A DNA stretch of 64,000 nt from Hofstenia miamia (GCA_004352715.1 SCFE01000002.1:3547327-3611326); one strand, 5' to 3'; counted from the first letter of the stretch, positions 10,801 to 22,252 are shown. Translations and numbers: made by a program. Notes: generated by a model not told the origin, from the letters alone.

Positions 10801-12012
10801 TGAACGAAATAAATGAAAATGTGGGCGAACAATCTCAAAAAATATATATTTCAATTAAAAAATAAACGGTTCTTCAGTTTACAGAAAAAGTCAACAACTC
10901 ATGAAATAAAAATCTAAAAAAACAAATTTAACATAATAGTAAATTAAACCACTAGTTTACTACAAAAACATTATAAAAATTAATTCCTTATAAAGTTAAG
11001 AAAATTATTAATATTGTAGGATTCACGTGTCGAGATTTTCGAACAAAATTATTTAAAATTTTCAATTAACGTTATTGATTTAATGTTCCTAATACCTAAA
11101 ACTTTGTTTATTAGGAGGAAGTATATTGGCAACATTATTATATTACTTACTAATAAATGAAATTATGTCAACGTTTAAAAACTTTTTTGCAAAAGTTCTC
11201 AATGACTAAATAATTTTGAAACGGATCATTGAATCGCTGTTGATTAACACCCTTGAATTTTAGCCTACATTCTTGAACTTTCCAAGTCAAATGGATTTGC
11301 AAATTATTAGCACATCCCTTTTAACTTAAAGGCACAAATTAAAATAAATTGTAAAAACATTTGTAGAGTAAATTCTATGGAAATTTGAGTAAAAATGAGG
11401 TTCCCATAGTTTAAAATATAAGAGTACTATGAAAAAGGTACTCCTTTAATAATCTAGGTTCGGTTTTTGTTGTTTCCTAAAAATTACTTAGGGACATATT
11501 CTTCCTCAAAAAAATAAACATTACTGGAGAAAAACAGCCTTAAGAGAGCCTAATAGTCATTATTATTTGAAATCGCACTGATATGTAATCGACAATCTTC
11601 ATTTTCTATAATGTCAAATCATTAAAATTAAGAGCCTAATATAAAGATGAAGTGAAGTTCTCGAAGGGGAACTGTGAAACAAACCACTTAAGGCACGCAG
11701 AGGATATGTAGCGCCAAGTAATCCCAAAATCAAATGCGCCAGTCCGAGATTAAATATGAAGCAGACAGATGATCTTTTGAGGAATCGTGCGAAATTTAAT
11801 AGCGACACAATTAGAACAGTGTTTCCAATAATCGCGATGATTCCAATACCAACACGGCTAACAATAAAGCTAGATTCAATGATTTCTATATAGTAAGTAT
11901 TACATTGCTGATCCCTCTTGCTGCTGGTATTAAAAGTAGTCATAATACGCATAAAACAAATTCGAGGAACATATTTATTAGAAATAGAAAACGAATCCAG
12001 CCAATCAGACAA
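4560..12012 (-). CDS. Class A G-protein-coupled receptor, five exons, 431 residues
   Basis: A rhodopsin-family receptor, expected at the plasma membrane and coupling to G proteins; the ligand is unknown. Five minus-strand exons (12012-11685, 9185-9036, 8917-8641, 5412-5127, 4814-4560) have GT/AG borders and intron phases 1, 1, 2 and 0 that agree, giving 1296 bases, or 431 codons plus a stop. Visible landmarks: TM1 with Gly63-Asn64; TM2 with Asn88 followed by Leu-Ala-His; TM3 ending Asp139-Lys-Tyr, the DRY position, followed by a CHPLTY second loop; TM4 with Trp; TM7 ending Thr-Pro-Leu-Val-Tyr (364-368), the NPxxY position. The start at 12012 is the first ATG of the open frame; Met21 or Met24 are alternatives. 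It could be an orphan receptor or a pseudogene-in-progress, but no frame is broken. Exon borders are predicted, not observed. Confidence 0.75.
5127..5412 (-). CDS. Receptor exon 4: loop 3 and TM6 region
   Basis: Encodes residues 252-347. Borders are acceptor TTTCAG at 5413-5418 and donor GTAAAC at 5126. It holds two hydrophobic segments, around AYSIVVLAFSY and around DLIYLWIVVLFQTPCA; the latter resembles the TM6 W-x-P region. One segment too many for a plain seven-helix receptor suggests either an extended loop 3 or an unrecognised 57-base intron (GTATGT to ATAG, in frame) between the two. Confidence 0.6.
5862..6767. mobile_element. hAT-type MITE with 8-bp target duplication
   Basis: A 890-base non-coding element (5870-6759) bounded by inverted repeats CAGAGCTGCAACCGTG (5870-5885) and its complement (6744-6759). 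It is flanked by imperfect 8-base direct repeats CATTGAGT (5862-5869) and CAATGAAT (6760-6767). The CAG-type ends and the 8-base duplication fit the hAT superfamily. Subterminal copies of GGCACGG-like words occur near both ends, which in hAT elements are transposase binding sites. It sits in intron 3 of the receptor gene and has no transposase frame, so it would need a transposase supplied in trans. Confidence 0.85.
7172..7200. repeat. Tc1-like terminal inverted repeat (low-coordinate end)
   Basis: 29 bases, perfect complement of 8261-8289. Preceded by TA at 7170-7171. Confidence 0.95.
7308..8108 (-). pseudogene. Tc1-like transposase, N-truncated, one in-frame stop
   Basis: A DDE transposase that would cut and join element ends at TA sites. 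The frame can be read from about 8108 to the stop at 7308, interrupted by one TAG at 7964-7962. The second helix-turn-helix (around TVRRRLLVAGLKG), the first catalytic Asp in SDES, the second in QHDGAPCH and the Glu in NPIENLW are all present. I count 35 residues between the second Asp and the Glu, one more than the usual DD34E of Tc1, which hints at a DD35E branch. The first helix-turn-helix and start codon are missing. Apart from the stop, the catalytic region is intact. Confidence 0.88.
8261..8289. repeat. Tc1-like terminal inverted repeat (high-coordinate end)
   Basis: 29 bases, perfect complement of 7172-7200. Followed by TA at 8290-8291. Confidence 0.95.
8641..8917 (-). CDS. Receptor exon 3: TM4 and TM5
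   Basis: Encodes roughly residues 160-252. After about 25 polar residues comes a Trp-containing hydrophobic helix (TM4), a short extracellular stretch, and a second helix ending YYHVFHGVCNHLR, like a TM5 with the start of loop 3. The acceptor AG is at 8919-8918 and the donor GTGTTA at 8640. The segment before TM4 makes intracellular loop 2 unusually long; a different acceptor further in is possible but would break the phase. Confidence 0.68.
9036..9185 (-). CDS. Receptor exon 2: TM3 and DRY-like motif
   Basis: Encodes residues 110-160 (end codons split by introns). A hydrophobic helix with the residues VVYNSALYHSQLGMLLVAV leads into Asp-Lys-Tyr, a conservative variant of the DRY motif, then CICHPLTY, typical of intracellular loop 2. 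The acceptor AG lies at 9187-9186 and the donor GTTAGA at 9035. An in-frame stop directly follows the donor, which supports splicing here. Too short to be called from open-frame length alone. Confidence 0.72.
9186..11684 (-). other. Receptor intron 1, nothing else recognised
   Basis: AT-rich intron of about 2.5 kb between receptor exons 1 and 2. Short open frames on the plus strand (9545-9766, 9763-9960) have no recognisable domain and are treated as chance. No element ends were found. Confidence 0.55.
11685..12012 (-). CDS. Receptor exon 1: N-terminus, TM1, TM2
   Basis: Encodes residues 1-109 plus one base. A short N-terminal region holds a possible N-glycosylation site (Asn-Thr-Ser, residues 28-30). 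TM1 is around 54-73 and TM2 around 83-102. The expected acidic residue of TM2 (2.50, normally Asp in an LAxAD motif) is His93 here. The donor chosen is GTTTGT at 11684; an unspliced frame runs on to 11614 but would lose TM3, so splicing is preferred. Confidence 0.7.
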
Positions 12013-12139
12013 GACGCAGATGCACTACGATGAAACCATGTATTTAAAACCGAGTAATTTTATAACAATATTTAAAAATAATAATAGAAAAACATTCAGT
12101 GAACAGCTGTTTAATATATCGATATCATTATAGTCCCAT

Positions 12140-12215
12140 AAGAATGGGAATAGCATGGGGCTGAGACAACAGATGAAGAATCTGGAATCACAGATTTCAG
12201 AATGTTACAAATAAT
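12140..12215. repeat. Dispersed repeat, related to 22050-22105
   Basis: Contains the words GGATTTCAGAATG-like and AATAATTTTTCCA, shared in the same order with 22050-22105, including preceding text about GGAA-CAC. Copies are diverged. Family unknown. Confidence 0.5.
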
Positions 12216-12363
12216 TTTTCCAGGTCTGATCCAAATCATTACTAAAGTTCATTTAAATTCAGTCTATAATTAAATTGTGCTGCATCCGCCTATAGAATTA
12301 AAGTCGTCAATTCGATTTTTTATAGTGATATATCCCTGCAAGCCTTACCAATTGAGGATGCGC

Positions 12364-12800
12364 TTAATTGATTAGGAGAGCTACAGCGTTGACACCCGAG
12401 AGGCCGCATCGTTTCTTGGTAATGGTGTTGGCATCAATAGAACCCATGCGTTCCGAAGAAACATTCGTAGCCTGAATGGCAAACGACTTTCTGGCCACTG
12501 GAAGAGTTTTAGCAGTTTGTCCGCATATAGCATCCACCAGCTGATTACGTCTCCCTCTGGATCTAGGGTTCCATTGCCAAATATAGCTCCATTTCCCTGA
12601 GATGGATAGGCTCGATGGATTTCGCAAGTTTACCAGCGAAAGAAGCAAGAAGAGAGGATTTCCACTTTTTGGCCGGCACAAGTTCTTGAGAATCGTGGGC
12701 ATGAGAGTAGTTTCCGCCACTTCATTGAGCTCTGCAGACACGAGTGCTTTTGCAGTATCCGCTATTGGATTGTGTGCGTGTAAAGCATTTACCGTGCAAC
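12364..12800 (-). pseudogene. hAT transposase, C-terminal fragment
   Basis: Remnant of a hAT-superfamily DDE transposase, the C-terminal dimerisation region. In one frame it reads KLAKSIEPIHLREMELYL and, after a frame change, GDVISWWMLYADK; another frame gives FAIQATNVSSERM and a following TKKR, which match the hAT signature (W of the EWW-like box, then an AIPATSxPSERxFS box and TKKR). At least one stop and frameshifts break it. The N-terminal BED finger and catalytic core are absent here. It lies just upstream of receptor exon 1 and is not the same copy as the hAT at 18154. Confidence 0.8.
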
Positions 12801-13213
12801 GGCTGCTAGATATCTATAGCCACTAACTACCAGTCAACAAAAACTGTTTGAAACCGTTTGAACAATTTTGTTTCAGATCGTAAAAATATTCTGATGATTC
12901 TACATTTAATATTCCATGTTTTAAGCAACCTGATTTCAACCAAAAATTCGCACTGAAAAAAAAACATCCATTAATTCATTGGCAGATAGATTAAATCTAA
13001 AAATAATAATACAAAGACAAAAATGACAAAATTCTCACCTAGAAAATCTAATGAATACGAGTGCAATGTAATGCAATTATATTCTTCAATATTTGACCAT
13101 GCTGCAATTCCGGCAATTACTTTTCACGAAACCAATGGTCTAACTTATATCCTTATGGATTTGAAATGTAACAGCTACGGCATAAATGAAATAATTAAAT
13201 TTTGAAGCACTAG

Positions 13214-13549
13214 TTGTTAGTAGAGTGCGGTATGGTATATCTTTTCATGGCGCAGACTACAATTCTAAAACGTATTAACCGATTTTTGTTTAAATGCTAT
13301 AAAGTTGCTTTCTATAAACGTTTGTACGATTCTTTCAATACAAGAGGAAAAAAACTTGTGAAAAATTTGGTAAGCAATCCAATACATCCAATGCATAACT
13401 ATTTTCCAAAGAATCAAAATTACAGAGAATTTCAATTAAGAGAAAATGAAAAATACACAATCCCTTTAGTCTATACACAAACACTGAAAAATGTTTTTGC
13501 ACACCAAGCCATAAAATTTACATTCTTCAATTTACAAATATATAATTAA
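13214..13549 (+). pseudogene. Non-LTR reverse transcriptase, C-terminal tail fragment
   Basis: A 111-residue open frame. Its second half (HPMHNYFPK, then LRENEKYTIPLVYTQTLKNVF) resembles the tail downstream of the reverse transcriptase in CR1/Jockey-like ORF2 proteins, where a His-Pro box is followed by a Tyr-Leu-Pro box and an RFK-like box. No reverse transcriptase motifs were found upstream. Likely a 5'-truncated insertion. It could instead be a chance frame, but the order of boxes argues against it. Confidence 0.5.
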
Positions 13550-14257
13550 TGGTACTGCATACATCATATTATGAAATTTTGTATTGTTAATGTAATTTTA
13601 GTCCACAGTCTGTAATTGATTAGAGGAAATTAAAGTTTTTAATTTATATATATATATTATAAGGCTAATGTCATCAAATTTCCCTTCAGCTTCTCTAACA
13701 AATTCTGTTCCATTTAGTATTGGAAAGAAAGCAATTCACGTCTTTGCTTACAATGAATACTTGTAGAATTTTAACATCTATGATTTATCTGTTTTATTGT
13801 AGAGTTAGCACTTGCTATATCAGGAACAAATAATTGTCCAACACACGCCCAATTGGTTTATTTAAATGTTTGGGTCTAACTCAAGCTCACTATTGAAAAA
13901 GTTCTAAATTGAAAAAGTAAACAATGAATTAAAATAATAGAACTTAAGTTAAGCCAATCTTATAAACAACCACAACCAACTGTGCTTTGAGTCTGTGGGA
14001 ATGACGAAATGAGCCAGTTGCTTTGACCGTTTCACATTGACTGACGCCATGTAAATTAGATGCAATGTTAATAAACGAACTTTTCCCTTGCTCTGATAAC
14101 TGAAAGCGATTACTTATACAGGTAGGTCACAAAGACCTGTAGAAAAGTACTTTGAATTTTAAGCATTATTTTCAATGCCAAATGACTGAAAATGCCACAT
14201 GATTGTATACGTGGACAAGAAATTTGTGCCGCATATTTCATTCTTGCTCCTAAGGCC

Positions 14258-14474
14258 ACGGTTAGACTAGTGATTGGTTCAAAAGTGATTTTTCACATTT
14301 TGATTAAATCGCACGTCTAACCACCCGAGATAATTAGCGATGTGACGATAGCGAAGAAATCGTGCACGTTCGATTTCCTTGTGATCGTCACATTGCTAAT
14401 TATCTTGGGTGGTTAGACGTGCATTTCTTTCAAATGAGATAGATCACCTTCGAATCAATCACTAGTCTAACCGT
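14258..14474. mobile_element. Fold-back MITE, about 217 bp
   Basis: Terminal arms ACGGTTAGACTAGTGATTG (14258-14276) and its exact complement (14456-14474). A second inverted pair lies inside (GCACGTCTAACCACC and complement, continuing into TAATTAGCGATGTGACGAT), so nearly the whole element folds into one long hairpin. The arms may extend a few bases outward (TAAGGCC versus TAGACTA reversed). No frame is present. Superfamily uncertain. Confidence 0.85.
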
Positions 14475-17400
14475 AGTCTAATGCATTGTAGATAATGTGA
14501 AGTGATGAAAAGGGTTACATCACTCATATATTGTTATCAAAGTGGCAATTCCCTACCAGCTGTTTTACTAAATAGCAACATAATAATAGGCATGACCACT
14601 TCGCTCATATTGTTCAACAATTTGAAGAGACTGATTGGATAGACCATAGGAGTTAATATGGAAGTCCCTCAATGTTGGCAATGGGCATTTTCCAAGTGAG
14701 AGACACACTAGCGTGCAAATATAACACACATTTGCAACAGGCTCCAGGTAAAAAGTTTCAAATGAAGTTTGTTGTCTATCAACAAAATGATGCATCACTC
14801 ATTGCTGCAACAATAGTCAAAGAATTCTTGTCAAAAATTTGGGGCTTGCATATTAAGCATTTAGTTTTCACAGTCCTCATCCATCATCTGAATACTGTTT
14901 GTGGGACATGCTGAAATTAAGTTTATTGTCAACTTCCCATATCCTGAAATTCGACAAAAATGCAACATCACTGTAATGCTGTGAGTAATTTGCCTATTTG
15001 CCTCAATGCTGTGTTGCAGGAGGAAGGAAATTATTTTGAACATTTACTTTTACATTTAGATAAATCCCCTATATAATAAATTGTAAAAATATCTCCATCA
15101 CTAATATTTGCCATTTTCATTACTCTATAGGGGTATTTAATTCTTGCAGAAGGTTATGGTCTACATACATATTTTCATTTATGAATTGAAATAGATACTA
15201 AAACTGGACTCAGTGCATCCAGACACAAATCCAAAACATTAACTTCCGATTTTCTGGCCCAAACTTCAAAAACGAAGCCCATATGTGTCTAGATCTAGTT
15301 TCAACTCTGAAAGCCACGAGAGTAGCAATTAACCCCAAGTATTTCCTTTTCAGTAGACAGACTGTTCAAGACTCATTAATGTGTAGAGAATAATATTGTA
15401 ATTGTTAGAGTAACACAAACTGTATACATTTTTGTGGTTTGTAAAGATCAGATAAATGAACATTTATCTCTAGCTTGATAAAAATTTTTAAGGACGTGTG
15501 ATTTTTTTGGAAAATGTATATGTTATGCATTACTACTTAAATGAGAAGTTAAAACTTTTACCTTGTAAAAAGTCATCACCCTAATGTTAATGCTAAGTAC
15601 TATGAGAATGTGTTATACGTTAAAAAATTCCCGTGTACCTAGCGATAACCAAAAAAAATCCTAAAAACGAAACTGTTATACAATAATAATCATCTCACAA
15701 AATTTGGAAATTTTTTCAATCTTGTCGAAACTAAATTTCCATGTACATTCGTAGAAAACTGTACTTATATTAATGCTAAGAATAGGATTTGTGAATAACT
15801 TAAATTCGCTCTATTATCAATTGTTAAAGGCCAGAGGGAATTGATCAACGAAATATTAATATCTTATGAAATTGTATTTTTGCAAGAGCATTGTTTTTTA
15901 TTCTTTAATTGGACGACGACAAACAAATATTAAAGGTGATTCCGCAACATTTCCCAAAAGAATTGAAATCATTTTACTTTACGCCCATATCTATTAGAAA
16001 ATCATTGGAAACTTAACTCCCATGCAACAACAAGCCCATCTGAACTAAACAGAATATTATACCCGACTGTCTAATTGCTGCCCCTTCAATAGTTGCAACT
16101 AGATTCGTCTCAGTTTATTTCTTTAAACCTACTACATGTACATGCATAGTGAAATCTTAGTGGTATATTAAAATGATAGTTTAAAGCATAATAAATTATG
16201 TCAAATACAAAGTAATGCAAAATTGAGATTAATAAAACATAGAAGTGGTGTACAGAAGAGGGGCTTCAAAATCGCTTTTGATTGGTTAAATTAAACCATT
16301 TTCGGCAAAACATTAAAATAATTTAGAATTGAAGGTTTATTTTTGAATATTTTGATAAATTGTAATTTTGGTCACTTATATGATCACAACAGAGATGTTT
16401 AGAAAGTTCTGCATACGCCCCTGAAACATAGGATAGAAAATTGAGATTGACTAGGTAATGATTGGGATTTAACACCTTGGGTTATATTGCAACTTGTTGA
16501 TTCTTCTATGGCATCAGATAAAAATAAGTTAGACCTACCAAACGGTAATGATATTTAAAAGGCTAGAACTAGAAAGACAGATTAGTAATAGAAAATTTAA
16601 ATGTATTTATAAATTGAAAGCTGCTTCGAAAAAAAGTTAAGTAAAATTATTTAGGTCTACTAAAAAAGTTCCTTAAAAAACTAATTTAACTGCATTTAAG
16701 CCAAGCTTGCACATGGAAGTGAAATTGTTTTTTATTTCCATTCTATTTCCACAACTATTTTAAAAACATTTCCATACTTTTTCATAAATGTCCAGATCTT
16801 GCCATAATTCTTAGAACTAGTGATTTTGGTTCTCTAGGACAAGTATTTTGCTGGTCATGGACCCACTTAGTTTCATTGGATTTTGAAATGGAATGGAATG
16901 CATATGTTCATGTCTATATGCAAAACTGATTAAGGCAAATCTTTTGTTTAAATTAGAAGAATAGAACAAATGAGATAGGTCGAAAATATAGATTTTGTGT
17001 CACACTTGTAATGGCTGAGATTCAAGAATTACATTTACAGAGACAACACAAATCACTTATTTAAATATATATTTCAAAAAAATGTTGAAAGAGATAGCAT
17101 GACTGCATTGTAAATTTAGAAAATGAGTGGAAAATTAAATGATCGCAACATATGTTAAATGGGCATTTAGCTGCCCCTGGGAAAAAATATTCGGAGGGTG
17201 CATCACCCCCAGCACTCCTGGTTAGCTGGCCCTATCCAGGGTGTTCACACACAGCGATTGTGCGAACTTGGGCGTACTAGATATTTAAACAGTTGAGTTA
17301 CTGAGAGCATTCACACAGAAAGCTTTATCGCAATCTCAAATAAAACATGTTTAAAGATAGCTGTGTTCACACAGAAAGCGAGCGAGTGCGAGCTTGTAAA

Positions 17401-18133
17401 AGATTGTAGATTTGATTTTAAGCACGTTAAATATTTTCGACTTTCATTGCCCAAATTAGATATAAATTTGTACCAAAAACTGTTATTAAACAATTTCTTC
17501 GAATCACATTTAAATTACTATATGTAGTTTATACCGCTGGTTCTAATATGATCTTCTTGTAAATTGACTTAATTCATTAAAAATTTTAATATTGTGTGTT
17601 TCAGTCCAATTCGATATGTATATACACCCTTTTATTGCAAGTGCTACTTTCTGGTATTTTAGTTTAGTCAATACATTTGTTTGCTGTAGTAAAAAGACTA
17701 GTTTTATTGGCATGCTAAAAATACTAATAATTGTGGTTTACAAATAATCACATTTGGAAGGAAAACTGTCATCAATACATCCACAATATAATTAAATTTG
17801 TGGGCATTTGTAACAAACAACCTCTCCAAACTGCTTTAGCCTATTTTTAAACTCGATTCCATTGTAAGCAGCTGTTCAAAGGCTGTTTCGATTACGAATA
17901 ATTACTTTACAGATTCTAACGTGCAATTTGGGTTAAGTGCTTAGTTAATTCTTAACACATGCAATTATTTATGAATGATCAATTAAACTACATATTCAAA
18001 GTGCTTTGGTGTAGTCTATTTAATATCGTCAACGTGATTTCCTGTCACCTACATGTGCTTTAAACAGTGTTTTAAAGAAGTGTTTTTGGCTTGGTTTTTT
18101 AATATTTTTTAGATCTAGATACAATAAAAACTT
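14475..18133. other. Non-coding stretch with minor repeats
   Basis: No coding exon recognised. Two close copies of TTCACACAGAAAGC occur near 17310 and 17366, and a TTGCACATGGAA-type segment at 16707-16760 resembles 21333-21445. Open frames at 14568-15043 and 17311-17493 have no domain. The area around 17160-17300 is a little richer in GC and may be a remnant of a repeat. Confidence 0.45.
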
Positions 18134-18153
18134 GTGCAATTTAAGATAAAAAA

Positions 18154-19658
18154 AATGTCTTCAGTTGGAAGGAAGTTAGACCCAATTTGGGCGGAGTTTG
18201 AGAGAATTGCGCCAAATAAAGCTCGTTGTCGGCATTGTTCTTATGAATGTGCCTCGCTTGTAGACAGAATGCGAAAGCATTTCACTAAATTCATTCACCA
18301 CGTTCTGATGATGAAATGGCCGCTTCAACAGCTGGATTGGGAGCGTTAACATCTGCACCTTCGGCACCAAAACAACCCAAAATAACTCAATATGCTGTTT
18401 CAACGAATTCTCAACAGAAAGAAAAGTTTGATAAAGACATCGGACGTTTTTTCTTCGCCAACACCATTTCCTTCAGAACTGTAGAATCTCCTTATTTTAA
18501 ACAAGGTTAAAAATTTTTGGCACTTTACTAATTCATGTTTCAATGTTAATGGGTTTAATATGTAATTTAATAAATACATAAATTAATTCATTGACGTGTT
18601 TAGAAGCTAGTACATGATCTTCATCCTGGATATACGTCACCGTCTAGGCGACAACTAGGAGGCGAAATTCTTGACCATTTTTTGACGAACAACAACAATG
18701 TGCAAAAAGACAACTTTCGGATTAACCTTGTTACCATGTGCATCGATGGATGGTCGGGTACTAACAATGAGCCCTTATTGGTTGTTCTGTGCAATTTGAG
18801 GGCAAAGTTTATTACTTTGAGACTATCGAGACTGGCTCAGAAAGCCATACAAGCAAATACATGTGTGAACTGCCTGAATCGACAATAGCCAAAGCCGAAG
18901 AAAATTGCATTGTTGTAGCTGTCACTACGGATAACGCAGAGAATATACCAAAAATGAGGCGTTTGTTAGTTGAAAAAACGAATCATTGTTGTCCATTGGG
19001 TGTGTTGAGCATCAACTCAATTTATTAGCACAGCTAATTAATAAAATTTGTGCAATAGCTAAGACATTCAAGTATATTCGAAATTGTAACCATGTTCGAC
19101 AAATCGTGAATGACAATGCTGATATATTTTCGACATCAAAAATGAAAGAAATTAAAAAAATATAACCGATATTGCCCTCTATCAACTAACGGAATCTGGC
19201 ATCCAGGCTTTAGATGTTATTGCTAATGCTATTGATAATATACAGAGTGATTCAGCCACACTTGCGGATGGTGTTAATGTTTGGAAATACATCTTGACAG
19301 CGTACAGAGATATTGGAACAGAAAGACGGCAGTGGCTGAAACAAGATACAATAAAACTGTGGATGGCGTATTCTTTGTAGCTTATTTCATTCACCGAAAA
19401 TTTGTGGCAAATAAAATATCTTAAGAACTTTCGAATGGAACTAAGCTGTCGAATAGGTCAAATCCCACCAACAGGGATGTTTGAATGAATACTTGGAATT
19501 TATTGTCGGGGCTATGTAAAAATGCAACAAATGTATGATCTCTCGACAAATTGTTAGCTCACCAAATTTTACAAGTCTTAGGAATTGCTGGGACATATGA
19601 AGAAAGAGTTGCTAGAGCTAGCACTTACTTTAATTATTGTTGCTCCTTCGTCGTCCGG
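18154..19658 (+). pseudogene. hAT transposase with BED zinc finger, broken, ends in gap
   Basis: Starts at an ATG followed by a BED-type finger: Cys-x2-Cys (RCRHCSY) and a His about 18-20 residues on (MRKHFTKF). After frame changes it continues with a proline-rich linker (near 18330-18420), SPYFKQ then LVHDLHPGYTSPSRRQLGG, and a catalytic-core start with MCIDGWSGTNNEP, the first Asp region of hAT enzymes. Later segments TTDNAENIPKM and KICAIAKTF match the middle of the core. Stops and frameshifts show it is dead. The C-terminal part falls in the N run. It would encode a cut-and-paste enzyme making 8-base duplications. Confidence 0.82.
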
Positions 19659-20658
19659 NNNNNNNNNNNNNNNNNNNNNNNNNNNNNNNNNNNNNNNNNN
19701 NNNNNNNNNNNNNNNNNNNNNNNNNNNNNNNNNNNNNNNNNNNNNNNNNNNNNNNNNNNNNNNNNNNNNNNNNNNNNNNNNNNNNNNNNNNNNNNNNNNN
19801 NNNNNNNNNNNNNNNNNNNNNNNNNNNNNNNNNNNNNNNNNNNNNNNNNNNNNNNNNNNNNNNNNNNNNNNNNNNNNNNNNNNNNNNNNNNNNNNNNNNN
19901 NNNNNNNNNNNNNNNNNNNNNNNNNNNNNNNNNNNNNNNNNNNNNNNNNNNNNNNNNNNNNNNNNNNNNNNNNNNNNNNNNNNNNNNNNNNNNNNNNNNN
20001 NNNNNNNNNNNNNNNNNNNNNNNNNNNNNNNNNNNNNNNNNNNNNNNNNNNNNNNNNNNNNNNNNNNNNNNNNNNNNNNNNNNNNNNNNNNNNNNNNNNN
20101 NNNNNNNNNNNNNNNNNNNNNNNNNNNNNNNNNNNNNNNNNNNNNNNNNNNNNNNNNNNNNNNNNNNNNNNNNNNNNNNNNNNNNNNNNNNNNNNNNNNN
20201 NNNNNNNNNNNNNNNNNNNNNNNNNNNNNNNNNNNNNNNNNNNNNNNNNNNNNNNNNNNNNNNNNNNNNNNNNNNNNNNNNNNNNNNNNNNNNNNNNNNN
20301 NNNNNNNNNNNNNNNNNNNNNNNNNNNNNNNNNNNNNNNNNNNNNNNNNNNNNNNNNNNNNNNNNNNNNNNNNNNNNNNNNNNNNNNNNNNNNNNNNNNN
20401 NNNNNNNNNNNNNNNNNNNNNNNNNNNNNNNNNNNNNNNNNNNNNNNNNNNNNNNNNNNNNNNNNNNNNNNNNNNNNNNNNNNNNNNNNNNNNNNNNNNN
20501 NNNNNNNNNNNNNNNNNNNNNNNNNNNNNNNNNNNNNNNNNNNNNNNNNNNNNNNNNNNNNNNNNNNNNNNNNNNNNNNNNNNNNNNNNNNNNNNNNNNN
20601 NNNNNNNNNNNNNNNNNNNNNNNNNNNNNNNNNNNNNNNNNNNNNNNNNNNNNNNNNN
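19659..20658. other. Assembly gap of exactly 1000 N
   Basis: A round-number gap, so its true size is unknown. Long open frames across it are artefacts. Confidence 0.99.
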
Positions 20659-20830
20659 ACTTATTATTTTGTGATGTTGTTTTATATTGTAAACTGTTAC
20701 TCATTTATTAAATAAATGCAGTCCAAAGAATTATGACTCACCCGGTATATTCGGATGTACGAAATCGACTATCGCCCAAGAAAGTGGGAACTCGCATTTT
20801 GTTTGTATTGTAAAAATTTACAATGTTTTT

Positions 20831-20912
20831 TGTTCTTATATACAATTGCTTCTGTTCTTATATGCAATTTTTTCTGTTCTGATATAAAATTCCTGTTCTT
20901 ATATACAATTTC
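20831..20912. repeat. Short tandem repeat, four units of about 20 bp
   Basis: Four head-to-tail copies of TGTTCTTATATACAATT-like units starting at 20831, 20853, 20875 and 20894. The third is shorter and diverged. It lies shortly after the gap in the hAT element and may be its subterminal region or an unrelated minisatellite. Confidence 0.8.
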
Positions 20913-22049
20913 GTGTGTTTTGAAAAAATCCTTGTTTGATTTTGTTTACTATTCTAGACTCGATAATGGAAATTTCATTATATTTCAATACATTTTCGAT
21001 TCTAGGAGATGCACACTTTCAAAAAATATTCTATTGAAAAAACATGTTTTAAACATGTTTCAAACGTTTAAGACGTTTTTTTCTAAATAATGCACCTTTT
21101 TGCCAACCCTGATAGTGCACTTGGAGTCCCCTGACATTTGAGCAAAATGCTTTGTCAAATATTTATCCCCGGTGTCGATGCGAAACAGAAGGAGGTTCAC
21201 AAAATAAAAAAATAAATAACATGAATATGTAAATGTATCCTATTGAGTAATTTCATACAAGTATTTAATAAATAAATCGAAAGCGCATGAAAATCCATTA
21301 CAGAAAAATATTTTAACATCAGTTGTTCAGGATTGCACATGGAAATGGAATAGAAATGGAAATCATTTTATGGAATAGAAATTGGATGTAAAATTATGGA
21401 AATAGAATTTAAAAAAAATCATTTTCAAAGCTATTGAAAATGTTCAAAACACCCTCAATTTTTTTTAATACACAAAATTTTTAAGATCTGTCACAAAATT
21501 AACAAAATTAGGCTGAATCGAACAAAGCAGAGTGATTACAACGACAAAAGTTGGTTAATGTCAAATTATATTGGTTAGAAAATCGCATCAATACACTGGT
21601 ACAGCTGAAGAAATAATAATTTAAAGACTGGACCAGTTTGTAACATCTAACTTTCTTTAATAATTCTGATTCAAACCCTGTATGTGCATATATACAATAT
21701 TTTTAATATTTTATTGCTCCGCAATTATTATTATTATCTACAGAAAGCTTGTGATGCACATGAGTTTACTGCATGAATGCAAACATGACTTTAAATTTAT
21801 TTCAGTTTATTTCGATTTTGAATAGCACTGGAATCGAAATTAAATGAAATAATGACTAGATATGAAACTCAAATAGCCTTGGCTGAGGCCATTGTGTGTA
21901 CCTTAGCAGTTACAACCAAGCAAAGTATTGCACGTGTCATAGTCAACTAGAAGAACCACTAGTAGGGTTCTATAAGACCGCTCAGTCCCATGGGATTTAC
22001 TAGTCTTGGACCCATGGCACTGGGACTAACCTAGCACTGTGACCAAAAT

Positions 22050-22105
22050 GGAGAACATGGAACCACGGATTTCAGAATGCTACTAATAATTTTCCAAATT
22101 TTGAC
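22050..22105. repeat. Dispersed repeat, related to 12140-12215
   Basis: CACGGATTTCAGAATGCTAC followed by TAATAATTTTCCA is shared with the earlier copy. Confidence 0.5.
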
Positions 22106-22189
22106 CAAAATATAACTTATGCCGTTGTACCAATGAGACTATCGGACCAACAATTTTATGGAATTGAAATGGGTTCAAATTAGAGTTTC

Positions 22190-22252
22190 TGAGAATATTC
22201 GAATATTTGAATATTATTTAATATTCGAATATTCGAATATTTTAAAATATTC
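22190..22252. repeat. Self-complementary TTCGAATA-rich patch
   Basis: Repeated GAATATTCGAATATT words, each a palindrome, over about 60 bases. Related patches occur at 26400-26465 and 31485-31545. Confidence 0.75.

Noticed and set aside
19551-20715. Very long open frames on both strands
   Set aside because: They run through 1000 Ns and are artefacts. The same applies to frames across the gaps at 32754, 40064 and 45079.
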